Shown: positions 1 through 12,400 of the stretch, in pieces
Numbering within the stretch: the stretch's first letter is position 1
Layout of the letters: every line of letters begins with the position of its first letter
Assembly: GCA_914767715.1 (NCBI GenBank)
Contig: OU612071.1
Span: 20,580,948 to 20,644,947 of the forward strand
Origin: Membranipora membranacea
Lineage: Eukaryota; Bryozoa; Gymnolaemata; Cheilostomatida; Membraniporidae
Reading direction: 5' to 3'
DNA length: 64,000 nucleotides
The notes under the pieces: generated by a model
What the model saw: only the letters and a program-made list of their open reading frames with translations
Databases searched by the model: none
Told to the model about the DNA's origin: nothing
Made by a program: the position numbers and the translations under genes

Positions 1-135
1 AAACTGAAGTGTTACCCAGCTTAGAGACAGCAACCACTTTGAGTTTTGCATCGCGTAATGCACAAAGCTGATGCTGCCCAGCACATTATTTGCTACCCAT
101 TAATGCATTGCTGCGAAACCTTGGTTGCCCTTTAA
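1..135. mobile_element. Right end of TTAA-flanked MITE (copy 1)
   Basis: Bases 1-131 are nearly identical to 57436-57566, the right part of a complete MITE further along the window. The end reads GGTTGCCCT followed by TTAA at 132-135, as in the complete copy. The left half lies outside the window. No coding capacity is seen. Confidence 0.8.
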
Positions 136-159
136 ATATACACTTTACTTTCTATTATG

Positions 160-356
160 TGCCCCTTTCGGGGCCAATGAGAATATGCTTACATTAAGAT
201 CTATGATACATGATACAGCTTGTCTATCAATTTAGCACACCCTTGTACATGGTAAGGTTGGGCTAGTTAGGGTTATGTATGAATAACTCACCTGCATTAT
301 CAGTATGGTTAGTGACCAGGATTTGCACCTGCAACTCTAATATTGAGAAGCTCAAA
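160..356 (-). mobile_element. tRNA-derived SINE, copy 1 (minus)
   Basis: Read on the minus strand, this matches the SINE at 57829-58044 along most of its length: the B-box-like region, a GAGGTGAGCT-like middle part, a CCTTGTACA stretch, and the tail with TAAGCATATTCTCAT and GCCCCGAAAGGGG. The tRNA head is eroded, so the 5' limit is approximate. Confidence 0.7.
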
Positions 357-654
357 TCCTGTTTCGAAGGCATGCAAATACTTGTGTTTATGTTTAGAAC
401 ATGTTAGATGATGGGCAGATGAAAATAGGATAGAATATTCTGACAATAATTACACACTTGCTATAATACGAATAGTTGTGAGTATCAAAAACATCCCCCA
501 TCCTCTCCCCTTGTCAAAAAACATTCAGCTTGGTAATAGCTTGGATCGTTTTTTGGCAGAACTCATTAGTACAACGATTTTGCATGAATGTTTGTTCTGC
601 TACATACACACTTATTGTATTTTACTGTACTGATTGCCTTTTGAATGATTACAG

Positions 655-3600
655 ATTTAGCTATCCATATGGTTTGGCCCTTATTCGGTCAGGTCTTCTT
701 GTGGTCACAGAATCAGCAAATAACCGAGTGAGACTTGTTGACTTGAAAGCCGATTCTGTCACAACACTCAGCGATGGTATAACAGGTCCCATGTCAGTAG
801 CCTATAAACCTGAGACAACAAGTGTATATGTTGGAGGAGCTGATGGACTGTACATGTCCAATGTCCCTGGTAAGTTTTTAATTTGTCAGTGGCACTGCAG
901 TTTTTTCTGAATGATATAAATGAAGTCTTCCATACCTGTCACACAACCCTAATACCTTCATTTAGCGCACCCATCTCATATAAAATACTTCTCATTTTCT
1001 TTGAGGTTTTTATGAAAAGGCATTATTAAACCTGCACACTTTCTCTTTGTTTATCCACCTTTATCTTCACACTCTATCTCTATCTCCATTTCTTTCAGAG
1101 TTTTAACCTGTAAACTTGTGTTACAATCTGGAGGCCAGTGGAGAGTCTGAGATTACTTTGGAAGGGAAGAAAATGAAGGTAATGTAATCCGGTATACTAT
1201 TCGCAGACTTTCTCATCACTGTCCAATATTTGGAAGGAGCGCTTGTTCAATGAAGTCTTGGTTCAGACCATAGACCATAGTGTCAACAGCAGCAATATGC
1301 CAAGTTGCAGTCAATTGCGGTCTGAGTTCACATTTGTGACCAACAGAGCCCATTGATCTATGGGCTATTCCATTTATCTAGCAGCATAATTCTAACTTTT
1401 TGAAGCCACAGTTTTGCAGTGCCATAAACTCTTGTCTTAAATGGCAATCTAAGGCTTTATATTACAGATTCGATAGCCCAGGAATATTTCATAACGCCAT
1501 ATACATGACCTTACAGTTAACAATTCGTGCAGGATTTTGGTCTTATTACCAATATACAAAAGCCCTTATCTGTTTAAAATATGATACTGATCATTGTTCA
1601 GGTATGGTGTGATCTTGACTCACCAGACGGTCCATGGATAACTTTCCTCAAGAGATTTGACGGCTCCACAGACTTCAGCCAAACTTTCGCAGAGTATAAG
1701 GCGGGTTTCGGGGACGTGAACGGGGAATACTGGTTAGGTTAGTAAAGATATTTGACTAGGCAGTAGCAGGCGGATGTGAAGGTGGTACACTAGACCAGTT
1801 ATAGGTGGTCCTTGTATCCTTGCATACAAAGATGTTTGGGGTATAAACAACTTTTCACATAAAATTTAGAACAATGCTACACTCATGTTGTTTCTTCAAA
1901 AAGAGTGTTCACAATTTAATTCAGTCGATTATTTGTTTTTCATAATGTGCGACATGTTATTTGTGACAGACATTGATAACCTTTTTGGCTGAGATAAATT
2001 TTCGGCTCTTTTGCCTGGTTACCCAATTTAAACCAAGATATATTCAAAGCTGAAAATATCAAAGACACATTGCCTAATTCCTATATTATACCCAAATTTA
2101 AGACGAAATGACTTAAATATTTCAGTTATCAGCCTTAACTCAAGATGCAATACATTTATTTCTCGTTGACAGGATTAGAAAATTTGCACATCCTGACCAA
2201 GAACAAGCAGGCTTCCCTGAGAATGGACATGAAAGCAGCCATAGCACCAAGAGGAAAGGAAGCCACAGCATATGCTACCTATAGCACATTCTGGGTGGGA
2301 GACGAAGCATCTGACTACACTCTGCAGGAGATCACAGGATACAGCGGTATGTACTAACGGTACGGTCATTGTAGATCGGACTTAACACTGTGACTGCACG
2401 GATTAACATACTTTAAAGTTTCAAAGACAGCTAAACACTACCAGCGGTCCAACTTGGTACGCAGATGTGATTCACTCGTTGATTCAGGCAGTTGGTGATG
2501 CAGTATGGTTGGGTCATTAGGGTCCCACTTTCTTGATTCATCTTCTTCCTATTGGATGTCTTTGATGGAGTTGTTTTATTTGTTCACCATGATTGCCGAT
2601 TAAATTTCAATGGGATAGATAAGTCTCTGACGAATCAAGGAATACATATAATAAATAGAGTAGGTTTTCAAACATCAGGGGTCTAGTAAACAAACATTTC
2701 TATAGGCACCAGTTATTTTAAACACGTTGCTTTATTTATGCGTTATGCAGGCACTGCTGGGGATATGGAAACTTCAGGAGCTTTGAACATTAGAGGCTCA
2801 CACAAGGGCCAAAGGTTCACCACTAAAGATAAGGACTTTGATGACTTACCCGATGACAATTGTGCAGGTGATATAAATTCTATATTCATTTTAAACTGGA
2901 TTTACCAACAATACTAGACAGATCAACATCAATGGTTGGGCTCCCTGCACACAATGTTGTATTCAATTGCTACAGATAAAAATGGAGCAATTTTCAATTT
3001 TATTACTCTAGTCTTCAGAATAGATCCTTCAAACAACTGTACTGGACATAAAACTGCAGCTGTACCCTGCTGTACCTAAACACCTTTAAGAACTGAGCAA
3101 GCCAAATTAATATTTAATGAAGGTGATCATTTCTTTTTAGACAAACAGTGCACCCGGTGGGGCACGAACCCAGGATCCTGTGATAACAAATCAGTAACTC
3201 TGTAACAACGAGCAATCTCTTTCAGTTTTCCGTTGAAACGTACCTTGGGGATCCAGGCCTTGTCTGTATTATAAGATGTATTGGATATTGCTTCAGTGGT
3301 CATATCTACTCATTCATCACTATCTTGAGCTTCTGAATAGACCCATATGATATGCTTGTACTTCGGGTTTTTTTTATTGGCTGATGGGATTCGGTTTGTT
3401 GTTATGCAGAGTTGTCTGTTCAAACCAACACCCCCAACCTGCGTAGATAGCTCCAAGTTGTTTGACTGAATCCCAGTCTACTTGAAATGGGGGAATCTTC
3501 TCTTCATGTTTCATTTAAACCTTTTCTTCTATTTTAAAACACTTATTCTTCAGTCTTCAGTAAAATGTGCGGGGAGCCCCCATGGTGAATATTCCACACA

Positions 3601-4446
3601 ATTGCAGTATATACTTTTTCATAGCTACTCTACTCCCTATGAACATTCACAGATTGAAACAGATCTTTATATTTTAGATGTAGGTCATAAATGAAGCAGC
3701 TTACACGTTTTATGCGAAAACCTCAACGAAACTGCCCCAATTGATATTCATATATGCTGAACGAAAAATAAATGTTCCTAAATTATTTTAAAGCAGCATC
3801 TGAGAATATGTATTTATATTTCGTTTAGAATTCAAAAGCAATATTCAAACTATTCAAATTTAAATGCTCTATCAGGTGATGAACTTCAGTGTCAAGTCCA
3901 ACGATGGTACCGTTAAAAGTGCAGAAAAATTTTTGGATCATTAAAATTTACACGTAATATTTTAGTGTAGAGTTCTTGACACAATGATTGAAATGATTGA
4001 AATGATTGAGATTGAAATGAAATGTTATTGAAATGATTAGTTGGGAAATGACAGCTTATTTTTGGTTTTGTACTGTGAAGCCTGCTACAAGCTCGAGCTG
4101 CCTATACAAGCTAATAAGATGAGTGAATAAGACTGCGCCAGAGCTTTAGTCTATTGGTAGCCTGGCAGATTAATTTCAACCAGTCATGATAGTTTGCAAA
4201 ATATCTGATTCTTGTTCTCAGACAATGATTATGTTTTTTTATTTAATTTCCACAGGGGCATACAATGGAGGATGGTGGTTCAGACAGTGTTACTCGGCTT
4301 GCCTGACATGTGGGCCTTGGAGTAGGAGACCGAGGCCAGGATTTGCAATGGCCATGATCTACTTCCCTTACACGGAATTTAAGGTGGGCCTACTCGAGGC
4401 AGACATGAAAGTCAAACTCCCGAAAAGCATGATTTATGAGAACTAG
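655..4446 (+). CDS. NHL-like / fibrinogen-related domain protein, 3' part, with an in-frame stop
   Basis: Six exons are supported by splice sites and matching phases: 655-869, 1099-1178, 1602-1737, 2173-2346, 2751-2867 and 4256-4446. The first encodes about 71 residues resembling an NHL propeller blade (YPYGLALIRSG, NNRVRLVDL, GPMSVAY). The others encode a full-length fibrinogen-related domain of about 230 residues with hallmarks VWCDLDSPDGPW, a DKDFDD calcium-loop-like stretch, DDNCA and YNGGWWFRQC. Such domains are secreted or cell-surface recognition modules, as in ficolins and tenascins. The 5' exons lie outside the window. The phase-consistent acceptor at 1099 puts TAA in frame at 1104-1106, four codons before the first FReD cysteine, so this allele may be broken. 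A sequence error or an unseen alternative exon are the other explanations. FReD identity is confident; NHL identity is moderate. Confidence 0.8.
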
Positions 4447-4599
4447 AACAGCTCGCTCATCATGATGGTCCAGCTGCTTTGTAATGGGGGAAAAATTCAT
4501 TTCCCTTGAACATTATAACATGTTATGTGGTCCTAGTCAAGCATCTAGACAAGGTATGATGTTTTGTAAAAGTTCTAATAGTTTTCATCTTACATTCGA

Positions 4600-4605
4600 A
4601 ATAAA
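4600..4605 (+). promoter_or_regulatory. Polyadenylation signal AATAAA
   Basis: A canonical AATAAA lies about 150 bases after the stop codon of the FReD gene and probably ends its transcript. Confidence 0.5.
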
Positions 4606-4959
4606 TTTATGATACTTAAAAAAGTTGATCAGATCATTCTTCTCCTTTTTTATTTCATCCGGTCAAGTCACTGAATTTCATGGTAATCTCAGACATAAGA
4701 CATCAGCTATACTGTGTCCTTTGACATAGTTGTACAAAAATAGGCTGAATAAAAATCCATCATACTGAGTATTAAGTGCACAAGGGTTTATTTGTTTGAT
4801 CAAATATCGGTGAGGGCTGGTGGTATGTGTGAACTGGTTTTCGGTTGATAAGAAAATTTGAGCTGGATATCGTGCTCAAAATTTTCGTTGTGTCTGAGCT
4901 GTAAGAGCCTAAGATCTTTAGCTTGCGGACCTTCTGACTTCAATCATGATAAATGAATA

Positions 4960-5181
4960 ACTCTCATCCTTTTTTAGTCTCGTGATACCGTGTGAGAAAC
5001 TTTGATGTTGCTCATTTTTTTGTCTCGGCATGAGTACAGGTCTGCGGACTGAATCCTGACGGGGCACAGGACCATTTGAGGTCGGATGCTCTTCCTGACA
5101 CCACCTTGACATGCTGAGAATCGAACACAGGACTTTCGATTGACAGACCCATGCCTCACCCATTGCGCCACGGCCGCTCCC
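4960..5181 (-). mobile_element. tRNA-derived SINE (minus)
   Basis: On the minus strand it begins GGGAGCGGCCGTGGCGCAAT, a tRNA-like head with an A box, followed by a B box (TGTTCGATTC). The body contains GTGTCAGGAAGAGCATCCG, a motif shared by several SINE families of fishes and other deuterostomes (from memory of these families). The 3' end is not sharply defined. Confidence 0.75.
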
Positions 5182-5380
5182 TAATGGTAACTGAATAGAA
5201 ACCAATCAAAGAGATTATTTCCAGTCATGATGTTGCACCACAGATTTGTATTCATCAATATGACCCTCATGGTTATCTCACCTTGACTACCTTGTCCTGG
5301 GCGTTTACAGGGTTGAGTAGTCTTCATGCAACCAATCTGTGTAAACTTGAGCCAGATAAAATTAGCAGATTGTATACTTA

Positions 5381-6001
5381 AGGTAAGGCCACAAGGGATT
5401 GTTTTCTCACGATTCAGATAAATTTTTCACGTAAACTTTCGTATGAATAGGGAACCCCATGATTTCGTGAAAGGTTAGATGTTAACGATGCACAAATCAA
5501 TATCCTGAAAATTTTCACAAAATGTTATCTGATTGGCAGTCTGATTTGATTGATTGGCTGTCCGTTTTGATTGATTGGCTGTCCGTTTTGATTGATAAGT
5601 CAAGGCCATATCTATCTTAACAACTTTGGTTAAAAAGATGGAATGGATGATCAGTATGTGGAGCTTCTCAATGATTTGGACCTGGAGCAAGAGGGAGAAG
5701 GGATACAGTGACTAATTGAATGTCAAATTGAGTATATATAAGAGATAGTTGAGCCTCTAGAAGCTGAATCACTGGACTGGTTGGTATAAACAAGAAAGAA
5801 TAGTGTCTGCTTTGTTTAATTTTTTTATTTATATCATTCTTAGGCCTATGGGTTAGATTGGCTGAGGAGGATAACAGGAGGATTACACCAATAAATCATT
5901 AGTACGAGTTGAGGAGATGACAATCATGTGTGGCAGGTTGATATTTGTACGAAATTTAATTTGCAAGAAATAGTGGAAATTTGCACAAGTGTGCGGCCTT
6001 T
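5381..6001 (-). mobile_element. AGGCCACAC-type MITE, copy A
   Basis: A non-coding element with inverted termini (AGGTAAGGCCACA at the left, GTGTGCGGCCTT at the right). It is the reverse-complement relative of 50387-51121: both share the 21-bp internal repeats with TGATTGATTGGCTGTCC and the segment around GGAATGGATGATC. A third, partial copy sits at 13141-13257. No transposase is present. Confidence 0.7.
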
Positions 6002-8055
6002 CTCCCTGTAGCTTTACTTTCTTGTTGATTGGACTTCATTGGATAATTTGACACTTTATATTTAGGTTTTTGAACGGTTAGCTTGTACTCAGTTGCTTTT
6101 TATTCAAATATCAGTTTTACTTGATCTCTCTTTTTTTGGCTGGTCACATAAGTAGAGGCAAACTCCATTTCAACTATAAGTTTATAAATTTATACCACTG
6201 TCATTTCTCAAAAATTGGAACTATTTGATTCTTCTCAGGTAAATGCTCACTCAAATCCACCTCCTCACCAAAAGATGAAATCCCAGCTTAGTTTTCTTTG
6301 GTGTGGTTTTATGATAATACTTTTCAGAATGGCAGTTTGTGATGGCATTCAAAAGAATATTACTTTGCATCAGAAGTGATCGCCAGCTAAAAAATTTATG
6401 ATACACATTGTTTGACATCTCAGAAATAAGCATCTGAAATTCAGGCAATGAAATTTATTACCACTCGAATTATTGACAAGCAGTCTTTTATCAGCAGGGC
6501 TGATAATAATTTCTCCTTTTTTGATGCACGTTTTTGTTGCGAATATGGATGCCATTGAACATCAAATTTCTTTTGTGAAATACTTTAAACACACAAAATA
6601 TATCAATAGGTGTAGTGGTGGCTTCATATTAGTCAATATAAAGTTGTAGATTAGCAAGAAGGTTTGTGGTTTTGTCCCTCATACTTCTCACAGGAGCAGT
6701 CTTCACACACAGTTTTGTTTCAGTACAAGTCAAATTCTTGCTTCAAAGTATTTTGTCCACTCCTTGAGCTGCAGTATTACAATGAAAGCCTGCTGCCTGT
6801 ACATCAACTAACAATTTTGCGGTTCCATGTGTGAGGTCAAAGTTCACATTTGTTAGAGCTTTATTATTTCTGACAGTTGTAGACAACTCCCAATAACAAG
6901 TAATGGCTGTTTATCAAGAGAGTTTTTCCCAAACACATGGTGAAATTTTGCAACCAACTTTATTTATTGCCAATCTAGCTTATAATAGGTTTTATCATTT
7001 TATACCATATCCTTCTAGATCCTGTTTCGTCTATACCTCCTCTCACCTAAAAATAATAGAAATACGGAGTGACACTTACAGCGTGCCTGCCTCCTTGCAG
7101 CTTATTTGGTGGCACTGAGTGATATTGTCTAAGTGAGGCTCCTGTGACTGTTATAGATGTGGCTTTTCTAGCTATTTTATAGTGAATCTTTAGAAGTTTT
7201 CAAACTACCTCATTGTTTAGTTCACAGATAATATGATAGCAATTTCAAGCAGAGTGACGCAAGCCGCCTAACATGGCAAAAATAGAACTTACCATACAGA
7301 CTGTTTTAAATTCAGTGTTCAAGGTTATACCATACCCATTCGCATAAACTCTGCTTGCAAAGGAACAATTGAAAACTGGACACCCAATCTTTTGAACTGA
7401 TCAGATAGACGTTTTAAATTACTCCTTAATATAAACAGCACAGCTATGTCACCTCTACGTAAAGACGAACGGATCTCTCATTCTGTGACCTTCTTCATTC
7501 TTAGGGAGTTTCATTCCTCTGTTAGCTAGAATTGAGTCTTGGAGCTCAGACAGCTGCAATTCGAGTTAGTGGCATTACATTATCAAACACCAATCAACGA
7601 TATATAAATTCAAATTGGCATTGTCATTTGTCATGACATTGTTTTCTCAGTATCAAGTTAATATTTTTATTCCCATGGCTTCATTTTGGGTCATAATTGA
7701 ATGACAAAAGCAGCGACCTTGGCACAGTTTAAGTTTGCAATTTGTCTTCCCAGCAACACAAATTCAAAAAGAGGCCCTGCAATTTGCATGATATGTCTGG
7801 GGAGTAAACCCCCCCCCCCCATAGTCATACCATAATAAATGGTGATGGCAAATTTGCAGTTGTGTTCTTAGTTGACATGAGGACACAACTCTACACAGTT
7901 GATAACTTACAAGTTGTTATTATTGATGCCTTCATTGAATTATTAATAAATATAATATAATAAGGTCTCTGGTTGATAACAGAAATCAGGAGAGTATTCA
8001 CAAGTTGGGACAGGAGGGTATGACCCTTCCCTTTTTTCAGCAGGTCAATCTTGAA
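6002..8055. other. Intergenic, no gene seen
   Basis: AT-rich DNA between the FReD gene and the lectin cluster. Open frames are short and show no recognisable domain. A short poly-C run lies near 7809-7820. Confidence 0.5.
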
Positions 8056-8121
8056 AGTCTGCGTAATCAAAATACTGGTGTCAATTTATCAATTGACACC
8101 AGTATTTTGATTACACAGACT
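8056..8121. repeat. Near-perfect hairpin, about 31-bp arms
   Basis: The arm AGTCTGCGTAATCAAAATAC and its continuation are followed by a 4-base loop and the reverse complement, with one visible mismatch (GCG versus ACA near the base). Transcribed, it would form a long stem. No gene is seen at it. Confidence 0.85.
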
Positions 8122-8689
8122 CTAACCTGACCCATAGAATTACTATTTCGCTCTTTGGTTGCAGATTATCGGTTCGGCGATTTGAGACGGAAAGCAATCT
8201 ACACATCAACCAAATATGCAATTTAATCAGGTGTTGAGTAGATTTTAGCTCACAAAAACTCTACGAATAACCGACCTCTACTGATCATCAATTGCCTAGC
8301 CATCATACCGGTATAATGTTTACTAACAATTGATGAATAATTCTGTATGGTTCGTGCGGTTGAATAATAAAATCTGAAAAAGAATATTATGAATTTTGAG
8401 AGGAGGCTATATCGTCTCTGACATCAGCAGTGAGTGCCACATTATAATCTATTTTTGCAGACCATCACTCTCATGATAGGCCTTACATAGCCTCAGGACT
8501 TCAACATCAGTAAGGGCCTTAGCATCGGCTATGTACTTGAAAAACGGCAATCTCCAAACTTGTCTTCTGCAGAATAGAAAAGAACCTAAAATATTATTTC
8601 TTCACATTGTAAGATTACACGAAACTAACAAAAGTTTAGGATGTTTATTTTACTGTTTGAGCTTTTTTTTAGCTCATCACTGAATTCCT

Positions 8690-9010
8690 GCCAGATGAAC
8701 TCCACACGAGTTGTTTAGGCCTTCTGCATCCAGAGCCTACACCTCACCTTCATTTCGTATGGTAAAACAAGCTTTAGCTCTTAATAAAAATGTAAAGAAG
8801 AATTATTTGAAAAGACTGCAACAAATATGTTTTTTTGGTATACTGTATATTTTCTAGCAGCCGTCGACGGGCTCTTCTTCTGCAAATCTTTATATCCCCA
8901 AATCACTATAATTTTGCTCTCACTGATTACAATACATGTATGTAATCAGAATAATGTCATAGGCCTAGGTCCAGATCAAAATTGCTTATTCTGTATAGTT
9001 TGTAATAGAA
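8690..9010. repeat. Conserved segment X, copy 0 (partial)
   Basis: Matches 17275-17830 and 26050-26660 with internal deletions. Shared landmarks are GGCCTTCTGCATCCAGAGCC, ACAAGCTTTAGCTC and TCATAGGCCTAGGTCC. It lies upstream of lectin copy A, as the later copies lie upstream of the zinc-finger copies, and marks the start of the tandem duplication. No function is recognised. Confidence 0.65.
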
Positions 9011-9480
9011 GAGGCTACCTAGGAACCAAAGCAACAAAAGTCTGGAAGATAGCTCTGCAGTCGTGTGCAATATTTTCACGCTGAAATGATTCCTTACATT
9101 TCTGGGTAGATATTATGTAAGAAAGTGTCCTCCCTCTTCTTCAATGAGAGGTATTTATTCCTAGTGCTGTACAAGCCAATTAAAAAACCCCTTCACAAAT
9201 ACTCCAATTTATTAAAATTTTCGACATATGTCAAAACAAACTGTCATGTGACTTGTTTATTACATCATATCATGTGGAACGCACAGGTATTGTTAATATG
9301 ACATTTATAGGAATGTTTGTGAATAGGTGTATGAATAGTGTTGCTTTCGAATGCTAAAGTGAAATAATATTTTTTTCAATGAAGAAAGAAGTAGGCTAAA
9401 TGAACTTCCTCAATGAGCCACTTAATTGCCTGTGATTTATTCAGCTGTTACTACATAGCTAACTTTGACTCAGTGAAGTT

Positions 9481-12400
9481 ATGGCGTCAGCTAATGTGTA
9501 CTACAATGTTGGCTGTGAAAAGGAAGAGATATATGAAGAAGTATCACCACAGGAAGCAACTGAAAACCAAGTGTATGTTACTTTACCTAGTTAAATTCCA
9601 TCTATTATGATTATTATATAATCACACTGATACCCGATTCTCTACTGGTGTCATCATTTCAGCATCCTGCATGCACTGAAATACAAGTTGATGTATAAGT
9701 ATATAACATATATATTATATTGACTTTATTTTTACTGGTTGATGATCTTCTCAGGCAAATTAAAATGATTCAGGTTGTAAATTGTAAAAATTGGTTGGTG
9801 TGAAATGGTTAGTAGCCTATTCTATTCTAGGAAACTTAAATATGGCCTATTCCTACCAATGCTATCTACTGCTTTCGTTTGTCGAAAGCCCACTCTTCAC
9901 AAAATGAACCAATTATATATTTTAAGGAAGTCTACCAGCCTTAGCAATAGTTGTTGTGTCCACTTTCACCTTTACTTATGGTCATTGTTCTCTCAGCAAA
10001 TAATCAGCTGGAGATTACAAAACTGGCTTTACAAACCAATGGCTATAAGCGTCCTCAGGTTAACAGGATATTTATGATTTTGTTGTGAGTGGCGTATGCT
10101 ATATACATTCATGTTCCAGGCGTGTGAATCTTGGAACTCCCAGTGAGGCTGACTGCCAAAGAAATGACAACTTTGCTGTAAAAACTGAAAGTAGGAAGTC
10201 AATGATTCTTATTATCGTCTCCTTTGTGGTGCTGGCCATCCTGTCTTCAACTGCAATCACTTTGGCTTTCCTTCAAGTGAACGGGATGAAAAGGGAGATA
10301 TCTGAACTGAGAGAAGCTGGAAAACCAGGTGAGTGTTTTAGTTATTTTTTGAACGTTGATAACAGCCAGTAAAGTTGATAAATAACAAACATTTGAAGGT
10401 GTTTATAACCCAGCAGCTTAGGCATTATGAGTCAATATCACAAAGAAATGTGTAAGGACATAGGGACATATAACAATCAAGTTCTGCCCGTCTACAAACT
10501 TCTCAAACATTCTATACTTGTGGCATCAAATTTGGCTAGGGTCAAATTTTTATTCGGCCAAATTTGGCTCTGCCCAAGTTTCAAGGATGCCTTAATATTT
10601 GTTATGTAAACTGTCAGTTGACTTCATTCACGGAAGACTGGTTGACGCAGATATGATTTGTGAGAGCTTCCGTAGTTTTGCTTTCATTAGAGTCAACCTT
10701 GTTGGAACTGTTGTGTTAGAACCTTTTTTAGGTGTACGAGTTGTGGAATTGTTCTGAAACCATGCTGAGAAAATGACCTGTGATAATAGTTTGTAGCACT
10801 GAAGCGCTTGTGACCAATACTGACACCACTGCATGCACTCACAATGATTAAAATCTCCTGCCATGAAAGAGCTGTGCCTTCTACAAAACCAATGTTCATG
10901 ACCATGCACTACCTCTAAGAATGAGTTATGAGCATTTTTTGTCTCTTATATTTGGAAAGATTATGGGGGCGCTTTAAACATTTATAACCGAAGGTGAGGA
11001 ATAACACCAATGTTTTTTTGCAGACAGGGTACTGGCCATTATATTAGATGTTGTTTACGCGGTGAAGCAGATGAACACCATCACCAAGACATCCCTTGCA
11101 TCTAAACAATGGGCAGTTTATAAATTGGTGAATGGGGGAGGGAGATAAAGCCGTTTGACAATAAAATAGTAGCCTATCGGAGGCATGTTGACAAATAGTT
11201 CAAGTTAAGGTGACTTGCCCTATAGTTGATTGAGAGATGCAAATTTTCCTCTCCGGTCAACCTTATAAATTTTTTATATCTTGAGTTTGATCACCAAGAC
11301 AAAAAGAGTCTAATGAGGGCAGAATAAAACTTGTTGTACCAAAGTTTATTTTGTATGCCTTTTGCCATATATAAGTTGAAAGCGATCGCTTCAACTGTCT
11401 CATCTCATTTGGTCTCGTCTAAATTCATTTAATCTTAAAGTTTTATTGAGGGGAGAAAATTGTGATGAGAATCAAAGCAGGATTATCATCTTGATAGTTT
11501 CATTTTTGGTTTGTTATTTCCAGCTCAATCATTTTCCGAAAACGCTACTCAGCTCTCCGAGTTACAACTTCGTATTGAGAACATATCGGTTGATGCTAGA
11601 AATCTAGACATTGCTCAGGAATCGATGGAGAGCTTTACAACAACTTTAGCCCAGCAGACGATCGAAAACTTCACTAGATTAGAAAATATCTGTGAGTACG
11701 GAAAACCTAATCATCAAATACGATGAACCCTACACCAGTAATGAGATACTGTATTTGTGTTACCAACACAGTGAACTTGCCCACTTTCTCAAATATGGTG
11801 TTTACTTGAGAATATCTCAGCAACCGATAATGTAAATTTTGTCGATGTATTTTGCACACATTAACTAAAAAACTTCCTTAATATTGCTCAAAGCCAGATA
11901 AAGTGCTGGTTGAATCGGATTAATAAAAAAATGATTGAATCGTTAATCGAAAATGGTCATCATTTCTAAAACAGCAAACCTCTTCAGGAATTTGTTTGAT
12001 ATGATCGTTCTCGTATTACAATCAAGGAGGCTGTTGATCAGATTATCTGGACCAGAGATAATCCACTGTTAATGCCAGCGACAGCATTTTAAGAAAAATA
12101 TACCTGTATAGTGATAAGAACAAATGTCAATGACAAATAAGTTCAGCTATCGCGGACATAACTGAATATAAATTTTGATGCTATGTACATTTGTGTGTCT
12201 ATCAAAACAGTTAGTAAAGTATAATTTTTGTTCAAGTGTTCTCCAACGCTGCAAATCTCTCAGATGAACTAACAGTCCATTACCAGCAAAGCCAAAACAT
12301 GTCCGCAATTGATCAACTTAGAATGGAAACCATCGAAGAGAGCATGAGACAACTATCAACTGACCTTCAAAATTTGCGAGATGGTGAGTATGATTTATTC

